DNA of 30,790 nucleotides from an uncultured Rivibacter sp. GTDB lineage: Bacteria; Pseudomonadota; Gammaproteobacteria; Burkholderiales; Burkholderiaceae. The notes beneath the pieces were generated by a model. It saw only the letters and a program-made list of their open reading frames with translations. It ran no database searches and had not been told where the DNA came from. The translations under genes and the position numbers were made by a program. Below, in pieces: positions 5,020-14,279 of this stretch. The stretch is from NCBI GenBank assembly GCA_946481025.1, contig CAMLNA010000042.1, forward strand, positions 1 to 30,790, read 5' to 3'. How positions within the stretch are numbered: the stretch's first letter is position 1; every line of letters begins with the position of its first letter.

Positions 5020-5595
5020 ATGCACCAGCACCCACTGCAGCACGTGCTGCAGCTCGACATCCAGGGCACACCGCAGCGTTGGATCACGCTGCAGCAGGCC
5101 GCCCTGCACTACGCCACCGACACCGTCGCCTGGTTCGATGGCGAGGCCCCGCTGCGCACACTGCGCGGCGGCTTCAACGCCGCCACCGGCCGACAGTCGG
5201 CGATCGACGTGCACCCGATCATCGCGCTGCGCGGTGCGCCGAAGATCAACCTGTTCGACGTAACGCCCGGCGTCATGAAGCTCAAACTGTTCCGCCGTGA
5301 CCGCTGCACCTGCGCCTATTGTGGCCAGCGCTTCAGCGAGCGCGACCTGCAGTGCGAACACATCGTGCCGGAGTCTCGCGGCGGCGGCTGGACCTGGATG
5401 AACCTGGTCTCAGCCTGCGCGTCGTGCAACGGCCGCAAGGCGAACCGCACGCCGGAGGAAGCCGGCATGCCGCTCCTGTACCTGCCGTACGTGCCGAGCC
5501 GCTTCGAAGACTTCCTGCTGGAGGGCAGGCACATCCGCGCCGACGTGCACGAGTGGCTAGCCGCGCGCCTGCCGAAGGGATCGCGCCTGAGCTGA
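5020..5595 (+). CDS. HNH endonuclease
   Basis: A 191-residue protein with a C-terminal zinc-ribbon HNH nuclease core: CAYC (Cys98, Cys101), CEHIVP (His114), the Asn128 region WMNLVSAC, and CASCN (Cys133, Cys136, Asn137) followed by KANRTPEEAGM, the usual tail of this HNH class. The N-terminal 90 residues are a conserved lead-in with no separate catalytic motif that I recognise. GAGAGGAGAAA upstream is a good ribosome site. It lies between the rtcB remnant and the Ro60 gene, both with short gaps, so it is probably co-transcribed. Substrate, DNA or RNA, is unknown; an RNA-repair neighbourhood is suggestive but not proof. Confidence 0.85.
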   Translation: MHQHPLQHVLQLDIQGTPQRWITLQQAALHYATDTVAWFDGEAPLRTLRGGFNAATGRQSAIDVHPIIALRGAPKINLFDVTPGVMKLKLFRRDRCTCAYCGQRFSERDLQCEHIVPESRGGGWTWMNLVSACASCNGRKANRTPEEAGMPLLYLPYVPSRFEDFLLEGRHIRADVHEWLAARLPKGSRLS

Positions 5596-5635
5596 AGCCC
5601 ATCACACAACGACCAAGACCCACGAGGAGGTTCCG

Positions 5636-7213
5636 ATGGTCAATACCCTGCTGTTCCAGACGCTGAGAGGCGTGCTGCTGCCGAAGGCCGATGCCGTGAA
5701 CCACGAGCTGGCCCCGGCCTACGCCTTCAGCCCGCGCCACCAGCTGGCGCAACTGGCAGCCACCGGCTGCCTGAACAACACCTTCTACGCCACCGCGGAC
5801 GAGCAGCTCGACCACGTGCTGGCACTGGCCCGCGAGCTGGAGCCGACCTTTGTCGCCCAGACCGCTCTCCACGCGCGGCAGGCGGGCCACATGAAGGACA
5901 TGCCGGCGCTGCTGCTCGCGCTGCTGGCCTCGCGCGACGTCAAGCTGTTGGAAGCCGTGTTCGGCCGCGTGGCCGACAGCGGCAAGATGCTGCGCAACTT
6001 CGTGCAGATCGTGCGGTCAGGTGTCACCGGCCGCAAGTCGCTGGGCTCGCGCCCGAAGAAGCTGGTGCAACACTGGCTGCTGAGCGCGAGCGAGTCGCAG
6101 TTGCTGCATGCCGCGGTGGGCAACACACCCTCGCTGTCCGACGTCGTGAAGATGGTGCACCCGAAGCCCACCGAGGCTTTGCGCGCGGCTTGGTTCGCGT
6201 GGCTGATCGGCAAGCCCTTCGATGAAGCGGCACTGCCGCCGGCGACGCGGGCCTTCGAGCAGTTCAAGCGCGCGCTGCGCGAGCACCAGCCGCTGCCGCC
6301 ACTGCCGGACGTGCCCTTCCAGATGCTGAGCGCGCTGGAGCTGTCGGCCGAGCATTGGGCGCAGATCGCGTGCAACGGCTCGTGGCAGATGGTGCGTCAG
6401 AACCTGAACACGTTCGCGCGCCACGGTGCTTTCCTGGTGCCCGGCACGACGGAGGCGGTGGCCGACAAGCTGCGCAACCCGGCGCTGGTGGCGCGGGCCC
6501 GCGTGCTGCCGTACCAGCTGCTGGCGGCGTACAAGGCGACGGGCACCGAGGTGCCTCTGCAGGTTCGCGAGGCGCTGCAGGACGCCATGGAGGCGTCGCT
6601 GGTCAACGCGCCGACGTTGCAAGGCCAGGTCGTGGTGTGCCCCGACGTTTCGGGCTCGATGAAGTCGGCCGTCACCGGCCATCGCGGCTCGGCCACCTCG
6701 ACCGTGCGTTGCATCGACGTGGCGGCGCTGGTGGCGGCGGCCTTCTGCGCGAAGAATCCGCGCACGAAGGTGCTGCCGTTCGAGCAGGCCGTGGTGAAGG
6801 TCGAGCTGAATCCCCGTGATTCGGTGATGACCAACGCCGCCAAGCTGGCTTCGATCGGTGGCGGCGGCACCAGTGTGAGCGCGCCGCTGGCGCTGCTGAA
6901 CCAGCAACGCGCGCCGGTGGACCTGGTGGTGATCGTGTCGGACAACGAGTCGTGGGTCGACGCCCGCCGGCACGGCGGCACCGAGACGATGCGGCAGTGG
7001 ACCGAGATCAAGGCCCGCTGCCCGCAGGCCAAGCTGGTGTGCATCGACATCCAGCCCAACCGCACGACGCAGGCCGCGGAGCGTGCCGACGTGATGAACG
7101 TCGGAGGCTTCTCGGACGCGGTGTTCGTCGCGGTGGCGCTGTTTGCCGACGGCACGCTGGACGCCGGCCACTGGGTCGGCGAGATCGAGAAGATCTTGGT
7201 CGAGGTGCAGTGA
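5636..7213 (+). CDS. rsr: TROVE domain protein, bacterial Ro60 (Rsr)
   Basis: This 525-residue protein is a bacterial Ro60 ortholog. Ro60 is a ring of HEAT-like repeats that binds Y RNAs on its outer face and the ends of misfolded RNAs through its central hole; in bacteria it works with PNPase and in stress-time RNA turnover. Residues 1 to about 320 form the TROVE domain. The C-terminal von Willebrand A domain has an intact MIDAS metal site: DVSGS (Asp337, Ser339, Ser341), Thr412 in GGGGTS, and Asp436 in VSDNES. GAGGAGG precedes the ATG. The gene is directly followed by four Y-RNA-like genes (first at 7231), the expected partner RNAs. Upstream rtcB parallels the known rsr-Y RNA-rtcBA operons of Salmonella. 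Confidence 0.92.
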   Translation: MVNTLLFQTLRGVLLPKADAVNHELAPAYAFSPRHQLAQLAATGCLNNTFYATADEQLDHVLALARELEPTFVAQTALHARQAGHMKDMPALLLALLASRDVKLLEAVFGRVADSGKMLRNFVQIVRSGVTGRKSLGSRPKKLVQHWLLSASESQLLHAAVGNTPSLSDVVKMVHPKPTEALRAAWFAWLIGKPFDEAALPPATRAFEQFKRALREHQPLPPLPDVPFQMLSALELSAEHWAQIACNGSWQMVRQNLNTFARHGAFLVPGTTEAVADKLRNPALVARARVLPYQLLAAYKATGTEVPLQVREALQDAMEASLVNAPTLQGQVVVCPDVSGSMKSAVTGHRGSATSTVRCIDVAALVAAAFCAKNPRTKVLPFEQAVVKVELNPRDSVMTNAAKLASIGGGGTSVSAPLALLNQQRAPVDLVVIVSDNESWVDARRHGGTETMRQWTEIKARCPQAKLVCIDIQPNRTTQAAERADVMNVGGFSDAVFVAVALFADGTLDAGHWVGEIEKILVEVQ

Positions 7214-7230
7214 AGAAGTAGAAGGAAGTC

Positions 7231-7337
7231 GCCGCATGCGAATGCCCACGTGAGTACAGCGCCAACATGCCGCGGAGGCCGCAAACCTCCCCCGGTGATC
7301 CCGGGAGGCAGCTCTCGTGACTCTCGTCGCATGCGGC
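7231..7337 (+). ncRNA. Candidate Y RNA 1 (YrlA-like, permuted tRNA fold)
   Basis: It starts 17 nt after the Ro60 stop. The outer helix GCCGCATGC / GCATGCGGC (7231-7239, 7329-7337) is perfect. GAAUG (7240-7244), then 10 nt, then UACA (7255-7258). The inner helix CACGTGAG / CTCTCGTG (7247-7254, 7312-7319) has one T-T mismatch. A 5-bp arm GGAGG-CCGCAAA-CCTCC (7274-7290) sits in the T-arm place. Stem CCCGG-TGATC-CCGGG (7291-7305) is the closed acceptor equivalent. The 3' box is CUCGUC (7323-7328). Of the four family members its T-loop is the most diverged. Confidence 0.7.
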
Positions 7338-7353
7338 GCCGACCGCAGGTTTT

Positions 7354-7442
7354 GCGCGAATGCCGGCAGGACTACATCGGGTATCGCAAGTTCGACTCTT
7401 GCCGCCGGGCAACCGGCGAAGTCTTGCCATCCCTTGTCGCGC
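7354..7442 (+). ncRNA. Candidate Y RNA 2 (YrlA-like, permuted tRNA fold)
   Basis: The outer helix is GCGC / GCGC plus GA-UC (7354-7359 with 7437-7442). GAAUG is at 7358-7362, UACA at 7373-7376 after exactly 10 nt. The inner helix GGCAGGAC / GTCTTGCC (7365-7372, 7421-7428) has one G-U. T-arm GCAAG-TTCGACT-CTTGC (7386-7402) is canonical. Next, CGCCGG-GCAA-CCGGCG (7403-7418) is an acceptor-like stem capped by a GNRA tetraloop, so there is no free CCA end. The 3' box is CUUGUC (7433-7438). It lacks a D arm and is the most compact member. Confidence 0.77.
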
Positions 7443-7454
7443 GTCTTGTTCCGT

Positions 7455-7597
7455 CGGGAGGCGGGGAATGCAGGTGGAACTACAGCTTGGAACGCTCGTG
7501 GTCGCGGGTTCGAGTCCCGCCGGTCCCATGTCAGGGGGACCGTAGCTCAGTCGGATAGAGCACGTTCATTTCACCGCCCCTTTGTCACCGCCTTTCG
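7455..7597 (+). ncRNA. Candidate Y RNA 3 (YrlA-like, permuted tRNA fold)
   Basis: The outer helix is about 10 bp (7455-7464 with 7588-7597), centred on GGCGG / CCGCC. GAAUG is at 7466-7470, UACA at 7481-7484. The inner helix pairs GGTG with CACC and GAAC with GTTC (7473-7480; 7564-7567 and 7572-7575), with a 4-nt bulge. T-arm GCGGG-TTCGAGT-CCCGC (7504-7520) leads to acceptor strand CGGTCCC, an 8-nt loop, then GGGACCG (7536-7542), TA and a full D arm GCTC-AGTCGGATA-GAGC. The order is therefore T-arm, 3' acceptor, 5' acceptor, D-arm: a circularly permuted tRNA. The 3' box is CUUUGUC (7580-7586). A hairpin CCGCC-TTTC-GGCGG (7588-7601) competes with the outer helix. Confidence 0.78.
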
Positions 7598-7610
7598 GCG
7601 GGATCCTTTC

Positions 7611-7739
7611 GCGATGAATGCCGAGGAGACTACAGGTCAGAGCGGCGGCGCCATGCGGCGCCAAAGGTCGCAGGTTCGAGTCCTGCCCGGCTGCGAAGCC
7701 GGTAGCTCAGGAGGAGGTCTGCTCGAATCTTGTCATCGC
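7611..7739 (+). ncRNA. Candidate Y RNA 4 (YrlA-like, permuted tRNA fold)
   Basis: The outer helix is GCGAT / ATCGC plus GA-UC (7611-7617, 7733-7739). GAAUG is at 7616-7620, UACA at 7631-7634. The inner helix GAGGAGAC / GTCTGCTC (7623-7630, 7717-7724) has one G-G mismatch. T-arm GCAGG-TTCGAGT-CCTGC (7670-7686) is followed by CCGGCT-GCGA-AGCCGG (7687-7702), an acceptor-like stem with a GNRA cap, then TA and a short D arm (CTC / GAG). An extra hairpin GGCGCC-ATGC-GGCGCC (7647-7662) fills the variable region. The 3' box is CUUGUC (7729-7734). Confidence 0.77.
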
Positions 7740-7747
7740 ATCTTCAA

Positions 7748-7775
7748 GGGGCGCCGTTCGGCGCCCTTTTTTTTT
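7748..7775 (+). terminator. Rho-independent terminator of the RNA locus
   Basis: A perfect stem GGGCGCC-GTTC-GGCGCCC (7749-7766) is followed by nine T. It closes the + strand unit nine bases after Y RNA 4. Confidence 0.95.
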
Positions 7776-7834
7776 GCTCTGTACGACCGCAATCAGCCTG
7801 GAAGTCGCCTTCTAGCGGTACGACCCCGACCGGG

Positions 7835-7873
7835 GTCGCAGACTCTATTGCCCCGTCGCGGACTTTGTTGCCC
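7835..7873. repeat. Two tandem 19-bp repeats between the RNA locus and glmS
   Basis: The units GTCGCAGACTCTATTGCCC (7835-7853) and GTCGCGGACTTTGTTGCCC (7855-7873) are 16/19 identical with a 20-bp period. They overlap the right arm of a hairpin CGACCCCG-AC-CGGGGTCG (7821-7838). Regular repeats of this size resemble transposase-binding arrays at ends of Tn7-like elements, but no transposition gene is in the window. Confidence 0.6.
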
Positions 7874-7902
7874 GTGAAAAGGAGTAGAAGCTGCCGCAGC
7901 CC

Positions 7903-9783
<1,881 letters not shown>

Positions 9784-9937
9784 GACGAAGGCCTTTCTGA
9801 ACAGGAATGGCGGCGATGGTAGGCAGCCATGCTGGAAATTTTCTTGCGAAATTCACTTTCAAACGATTGAATCAACCACTTTGCCGTCAACTAGGTTGAA
9901 AATTTCATTCACACGCCATCCATGAAACAATAACGCC
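9784..9937. promoter_or_regulatory. glmS / lrp divergent control region
   Basis: This 154-bp gap is clearly AT-richer than its surroundings. It holds the inverted repeats TCAAC-TAG-GTTGA (9887-9899) and TTGA-A-TCAA (9867-9875), plausible operator half-sites for the adjacent Lrp-type protein. On the - strand a TTGACG could serve as a glmS -35 box; I find no convincing -10. Confidence 0.4.
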
Positions 9938-10426
9938 ATGCCGACCCCTCAACTGGATGCCCTGGACTGGCGCATCCTCGACCAGCTGCAGACCGACGCC
10001 TCGCTCAGCAACCAGGCCTTGGCCGAGCGGGTGCACGTGTCCGCGGCCACCTGCCTGCGGCGGGTGAAGCGGCTGGTGGAGTCCGGCGTCATTGAGCGGC
10101 AGGTCGCGCTGCTGTCGCCCGACGCCATCGGCGCGGGGCTCACCGCCGTGGTGGAGATCACGCTCGATCACCAGGCCGCCGAGCGGCTGGCGGGCTTCGA
10201 GGAGCGGGTGGTGGCCGAGCCAGCGGTGCAGCAGTGCTACCGCACTTCGAGCGGGCCCGACTTCGTGCTGGTCGTGCAGGTGCGTGACATGGACGCCTAC
10301 CACGCGCTGGTGCAGCGCCTGTTCACGAGCGACGCGAACGTGCGCAACGTGAAGAGCTACTTCTCGGTCAAGCGCAGCAAGTTCGCGCCGGCGCTGGCGC
10401 TGCCTCAGCCGCCACGGCCAGCCTGA
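9938..10426 (+). CDS. Lrp/AsnC family transcriptional regulator
   Basis: A 162-residue protein with the family layout: an N-terminal winged helix-turn-helix (LDALDWRILDQLQTDA, SNQALAERVHVS, TCLRRVKRL) over residues 5-60, then a RAM ligand-binding/oligomerisation domain (LTAVVEITLD, SGPDFVLVVQVRDMDAY) to about 150. Such proteins form octamers that respond to amino acids. It diverges from glmS and could control itself and glmS, but its ligand is unknown. Its 3' end overlaps the convergent CWC gene by 22 bp. Confidence 0.9.
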   Translation: MPTPQLDALDWRILDQLQTDASLSNQALAERVHVSAATCLRRVKRLVESGVIERQVALLSPDAIGAGLTAVVEITLDHQAAERLAGFEERVVAEPAVQQCYRTSSGPDFVLVVQVRDMDAYHALVQRLFTSDANVRNVKSYFSVKRSKFAPALALPQPPRPA

Positions 10427-10614
10427 TCGGCCGCCTGCGCGCAGGTGGCGCAGATGCAGGCCTTGTGCCGCAGCTCGGGCGGCACGCGCGCCAGCAGGTC
10501 CGGCGAAAAGCGCATGGCCGTGCACCAGCAGGCGCCGCGCTGCGCCTGCGGCTCGTCGCAGGCCATCGCGCAGGCGTTTTCGCCGCCGCACAGCGGGCAG
10601 CGTGCCGGATCCAC
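10405..10614 (-). CDS. Cysteine-rich CWC family protein
   Basis: A 69-residue protein with the small-CWC pattern: CPLCGGENACAMA, then CWC, then a leucine/valine-proline stretch and CICATC near the C-terminus. The cysteine pairs suggest a zinc or iron-sulfur site; function unknown. I chose the GTG at 10614 because it gives MDPARCPLC, the usual start. A TTG at 10635 overlapping the stop of the upstream receptor gene is the alternative. It follows the TonB receptor in the same direction and is probably co-transcribed. Confidence 0.75.
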   Translation of the reverse strand: MDPARCPLCGGENACAMACDEPQAQRGACWCTAMRFSPDLLARVPPELRHKACICATCAQAADQAGRGG

Positions 10615-10631
10615 GTTGACGGATGCCTTTG

Positions 10632-12845
10632 TCAAAACCGCGTCCCCAGGGTGATGAACACGCGCGGCGTGAGTTGCATGGCGGAGCGGTCGGCGTAGGT
10701 GTTGCCGGCGGCGTCGGTGCTCACCCGTTCGCGCACGCGTTTGCTGTCGGTGAGGTTGTAGACGCCCACCCGCCAGTAGCCAAGCCCGGCCACCACGCGG
10801 CCGACATAGGCATCGACGCTGGCGTACGAGGCCTCGCGGCCCGACGTGCCGGGCGAAGTCATCAGGTCGGCTGCGCCGTTGAGCGCCACCGACCCGCCGC
10901 CGAACCAGCCGCCGCGCGGCGGCAGGGGCCTGGCCATGCTCAGGTTCACGACGTAGCGCGCCTGGCCGGGGATGCGCTCGCCGCGCATGTCGCCGTTGCG
11001 CATGCGCGACTGGAGCAGGCTCGCGTTGGCCGACAGCGACCATTCCCTGCCCAGGCCCAGCCACGACAGGCCGCTGCGCAGGTCGCCTTCGACGCCCCAC
11101 ACGCTGGCGTCGCCCACGTTGGTGGGCTGCTGCACCCAGCGCCCGCCGGCATCGAGCGTCACGCGGCGCGCCACCACGTCGCTCACCTCGCGCAGGAACA
11201 CGTTCACGCCCAGCTGCCCGTCTTGCGACAGGTTGCGCTCGAAGCCCGCGTCGATGGTGGTTGTGGTCTCGGGGCGCAGCTGCGGGTTGCCGACCACGTC
11301 GGGGTTGTTGGGGGAGTTGTCGCCCTGGCCCGGCAGCCTGCGGTCGAGCAGGTCGGCCAGCGCAGGCTTGCGGGTCAGGCGCGCGAGGTTGAAGCGCCAT
11401 TGCAGGTCGGTGCCGATGGGCGTGCGGGTGTGCAGCGACGGCTGCCAGAAGGTGTCGGTCACCTCGGCCTGCTGCCCCGCATACCGGCTGCGCGTGGCAA
11501 TGCGCTCGGCGCGCAGGCCGACGGTGAGCGTGGTGCTGGCCGGCAGCGCCCACTCGTTCTGGCCCCACACCACGGCCCGCTGCAGCCGCGTGCTCACGCC
11601 CAGGTCCTGGGTCGACGGCGGCGGCGAGGCGGTCTGCACCGAGTTCACCTCGAGGTCGCGGTCTTCGTATTCGCCGCCCGCCATCCACAGCAGCGCCTCC
11701 TCGGTGCCCGACAGCTTGCTGTTCAGCCAGTACACGCGCTCGCGGCGGGCGTCGCGCAGCAGGCTTTCGCTGCTGCCGCCGCCCCCGGCATCGCCGAAGC
11801 TGCGGTTGCGATCGCGCTCGATGTCTTCTTTGCCGCGCTGGCCCGACAAGGTGGTTTCGAGCTTGCTCCCGGAGAACCGGTGCGTCCATTCGCCGCGCAG
11901 TTGCGCCAGCGTGCGGTCGCTCCCGGAGTGCTCGGCCACGCGGCTGCTGGCGGCGCCGGCGGTGTTGCTGCCCGTAGCGGCACTGGTGAAGTCGCCGCGG
12001 CCCTCGCCCGAGAGCAGGAAGGCCCGCACCGACACCTGGTCGCCGCTGCCGAGCCGGCCGCTCAGGCGCGGCATGACGGTGTATTCGGTCGTGCGAAAGC
12101 GGGTCTTCTCCTGTGCCACGCTGCCGGAGGGCGCCTGCCCCCCGGTGCTGCTGTGGCGTTCGGTGTCGCTGCCCGCCAGCCGTGTGGACGCCGATGCGGC
12201 GACGAAATAGACCCAGGACGCCTGCGGCTCGCCGTCTTCCATGGGCTGCGGCGCCGACACCGGCCCGGTGCGCGAAAAATAGGCCTGCAGCCCGTTGTGG
12301 CCCCACACGCGCTGGTCGGTCACGCGCAGGTTGGTTTCACGCTTGGCGGTCGCATGGCGCAGCACGATGTTGATGGTGCCGCCGCTGGCGCCCGAAAACT
12401 CCGCACTCGGCGCGCGCACGACCTCGATGCGCTCGATCATGTCGGCGGGCAGCTGGTCGAACGGCAGCTGCCCGCCGCGACGCGAACTCACCGGCTCGCC
12501 GTCGACCAGGATGCGCGTGCCCTCGGGGCCCATGCCGCGCATGCGGATCTCGAGGTTGCCGCTCGCGCCGGTGTTCACCTGCACGCCAGGCAGCTGGCGC
12601 AGCACGTCGCCCACCGAGTCGGCGCCCATCTGCTCGATGTCCTGCCGGTCCACCCGCACCAGCGAGCCGGAGGCAAAGAAGCGCTGCATCAACGATGCGC
12701 GCCCGCTGATCGTGACGCGCTCCAGCGCCCGCGGCGAGGGCTCCTGCGGGGAGGCACCGTTGTCGTCGGGCTGGGCCTGCGCCCAGGCCGCTGCGGCCGG
12801 CGCCAGGCACAGCAGCATCTGCACGCGGCTGCGGATTGCTGTCAT
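10632..12845 (-). CDS. TonB-dependent outer membrane receptor
   Basis: A 737-residue outer membrane receptor. After a short signal peptide come a TonB-box-like stretch (RVTISGR), the plug domain (VRVDRQDIEQMGADSVGDVL, GVQVNTGASGNLEIRMRGM, RILVDGEP, IERIEVVRAPSAEFSG, GGTINIVL) and a beta-barrel ending GTRF with the expected aromatic C-terminus. These import large ligands such as siderophores, haem or vitamins using TonB energy. The substrate cannot be read from sequence. GGAGGGG lies about 10 nt before the ATG. It is downstream of glmU in the same direction with a 45-bp gap containing an inverted repeat. Confidence 0.92.
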   Translation of the reverse strand: MTAIRSRVQMLLCLAPAAAAWAQAQPDDNGASPQEPSPRALERVTISGRASLMQRFFASGSLVRVDRQDIEQMGADSVGDVLRQLPGVQVNTGASGNLEIRMRGMGPEGTRILVDGEPVSSRRGGQLPFDQLPADMIERIEVVRAPSAEFSGASGGTINIVLRHATAKRETNLRVTDQRVWGHNGLQAYFSRTGPVSAPQPMEDGEPQASWVYFVAASASTRLAGSDTERHSSTGGQAPSGSVAQEKTRFRTTEYTVMPRLSGRLGSGDQVSVRAFLLSGEGRGDFTSAATGSNTAGAASSRVAEHSGSDRTLAQLRGEWTHRFSGSKLETTLSGQRGKEDIERDRNRSFGDAGGGGSSESLLRDARRERVYWLNSKLSGTEEALLWMAGGEYEDRDLEVNSVQTASPPPSTQDLGVSTRLQRAVVWGQNEWALPASTTLTVGLRAERIATRSRYAGQQAEVTDTFWQPSLHTRTPIGTDLQWRFNLARLTRKPALADLLDRRLPGQGDNSPNNPDVVGNPQLRPETTTTIDAGFERNLSQDGQLGVNVFLREVSDVVARRVTLDAGGRWVQQPTNVGDASVWGVEGDLRSGLSWLGLGREWSLSANASLLQSRMRNGDMRGERIPGQARYVVNLSMARPLPPRGGWFGGGSVALNGAADLMTSPGTSGREASYASVDAYVGRVVAGLGYWRVGVYNLTDSKRVRERVSTDAAGNTYADRSAMQLTPRVFITLGTRF

Positions 12846-12878
12846 GGAAGCCGGCCCCTCCGCGGCTCTGTGATGTGG

Positions 12879-12899
12879 AAGGCCTGCGCCTCAGGCCTT
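12879..12899 (-). terminator. Inverted repeat at the glmU stop codon
   Basis: AAGGCCTG-CGCCT-CAGGCCTT forms an 8-bp stem spanning the glmU stop codon. There is no T-tract, so it is at best a pause or mRNA 3'-end stabiliser between glmU and the receptor gene. Confidence 0.4.
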
Positions 12900-14279
12900 C
12901 TTCTTGGTCGGTCGCACCCAGCCGGAAATGCTCACCTGCTTGGCACGCGCCACCGTCAGCTCGCCGGCCGGCGCGTTCTTGCTCACCGTGCTGCCCGCGC
13001 CGATGGTGGCGCCCTCGCCCACCGCCACCGGCGCCACCAGCACGCAGTTCGAGCCCACGTGCACGTTCGCGCCGATCACGGTGCGGTGCTTGTTGGCGCC
13101 GTCGTAGTTGGCGGTGATGCTGCCGGCGCCGTAGTTGACCTTCTCGCCCACGTCGGCATCGCCCAGGTAGGCCAGGTGGTTGGCCTTGGCACCCTTGCCC
13201 AGGGTGGAGTTCTTCACCTCGACGAAGTTGCCGATGTGCACCTCCTCGCCCAGCACCGCTCCCGGCCGCAGCCGCGCGAACGGGCCGACGATCGCACCGG
13301 CACCGATGGACACCCCCAATTTCTCGCCGTCGGCATGGGTGAACGGCAGCAGCGTCGCACCGGCGGCGATTTCGGTGTTGCGCAGCACGCAGTTGGCACC
13401 GATCTTCACGCCGTCGCCCAGCACCACCCGGCCCTCGAACACGCAGTTCACGTCGATCTCGACGTCGGTGCCGCACACCAGCTCCCCGCGCACGTCGAAA
13501 CGCGCCGGGTCGGCAAAACGCACGCCCTGCTCCATCAGCGCCCCGGCCTGCGCACGCTGGTAGCGGCGCTCCAGGTCGGCCAGCTGCGACGGGCTGTTGA
13601 TGCCCAGGACCTCGGTTTCGTTGTGGGCCCGGGTGGCCACCACCGGCACGCCGTCGTGCACCGCCATCGCCACGATGTCGGTCAGGTAGTACTCGCCCTG
13701 GACGTTGTCGTTGCGCAGCGCGGCCAGCCAGCGCTTCAGGTACGCGGTGGGCGCGGCCATCACGCCGGTGTAGCCCTCGCGGATCTGGCGCAGCTCCGGG
13801 CTTGCGTCCTTGTGCTCCACGATGGCCAGCACCGCGTCGCCCTTGCGCACGATGCGCCCATAGCCGGTGGGGTCCTCGAGCTCGATGGTCAGCAGCGCGA
13901 GCTTCTCGCCGCCGCTGGCCGCGATGAGTTCGCCCACCGTGGCGGCATCGATGAGCGGCACGTCGCCGTTGAGGATGAGGGTGGTGCCGTCGTCGCCCAG
14001 CTGCGGCGCCGCCTGCTGCACCGCGTGGCCCGTTCCCAACTGGGGCTGCTGCCGTACAAACACCAACGGCTGTTGCGGGAACAAGCCTTGCATGGCCTGC
14101 TCTACCTCATCAGCCCCGTGGCCGGTGATGGTGACGAGCTTGTTCGCGCCCAGCTTGGCGGCGGTGGTGAGCACATGCTGCAATAGGGGCCGCCCCGCCA
14201 GGGTGTGAAGCACCTTGGGGCGGCTGGACTTCATGCGGGTGCCCTTGCCCGCGGCCATGATCACGATGTCGAGTGCCAT
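12891..14279 (-). CDS. glmU: Bifunctional GlcNAc-1-P uridyltransferase / GlcN-1-P acetyltransferase
   Basis: GlmU makes UDP-GlcNAc in the cytosol by acetylating glucosamine-1-phosphate and adding UMP. Its 462 residues fit the family. The N-terminal nucleotidyltransferase has IVIMAAGKGTRMKSSRPKVL and GDVPLID. The C-terminal left-handed beta-helix carries hexapeptide repeats with GPFARLRPG, VEVKNSTLGKGAKANHLAYL and NYDGANKHRT, the acetyltransferase signatures. It completes the pathway begun by GlmS. AGGAAAG precedes the ATG on the - strand. Its start codon overlaps that of the divergent lipoprotein gene inside a CATG. Confidence 0.97.
   Translation of the reverse strand: MALDIVIMAAGKGTRMKSSRPKVLHTLAGRPLLQHVLTTAAKLGANKLVTITGHGADEVEQAMQGLFPQQPLVFVRQQPQLGTGHAVQQAAPQLGDDGTTLILNGDVPLIDAATVGELIAASGGEKLALLTIELEDPTGYGRIVRKGDAVLAIVEHKDASPELRQIREGYTGVMAAPTAYLKRWLAALRNDNVQGEYYLTDIVAMAVHDGVPVVATRAHNETEVLGINSPSQLADLERRYQRAQAGALMEQGVRFADPARFDVRGELVCGTDVEIDVNCVFEGRVVLGDGVKIGANCVLRNTEIAAGATLLPFTHADGEKLGVSIGAGAIVGPFARLRPGAVLGEEVHIGNFVEVKNSTLGKGAKANHLAYLGDADVGEKVNYGAGSITANYDGANKHRTVIGANVHVGSNCVLVAPVAVGEGATIGAGSTVSKNAPAGELTVARAKQVSISGWVRPTKKKA

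Noticed and set aside
7455..7597. A circularly permuted but functional tRNA gene
   Set aside because: GAACG (7490-7494) and CGTTC (7563-7567) could form an anticodon stem with the 7-bp acceptor. But three neighbours share the same GAAUG/UACA framework, two have acceptors sealed by GNRA loops, and none encodes CCA. A Y-RNA role fits all four.
7231..7739. Two-piece (permuted) tmRNA
   Set aside because: No tag reading frame or pseudoknot region, and a full D arm is present in one copy.
7821..7838. Rho-independent terminator for glmS
   Set aside because: The hairpin is strong but no T-tract follows on the - strand.
10623..14186. 1187-codon open frame opposite the TonB receptor and glmU
   Set aside because: Covers two recognisable genes on the other strand; no domain of its own.
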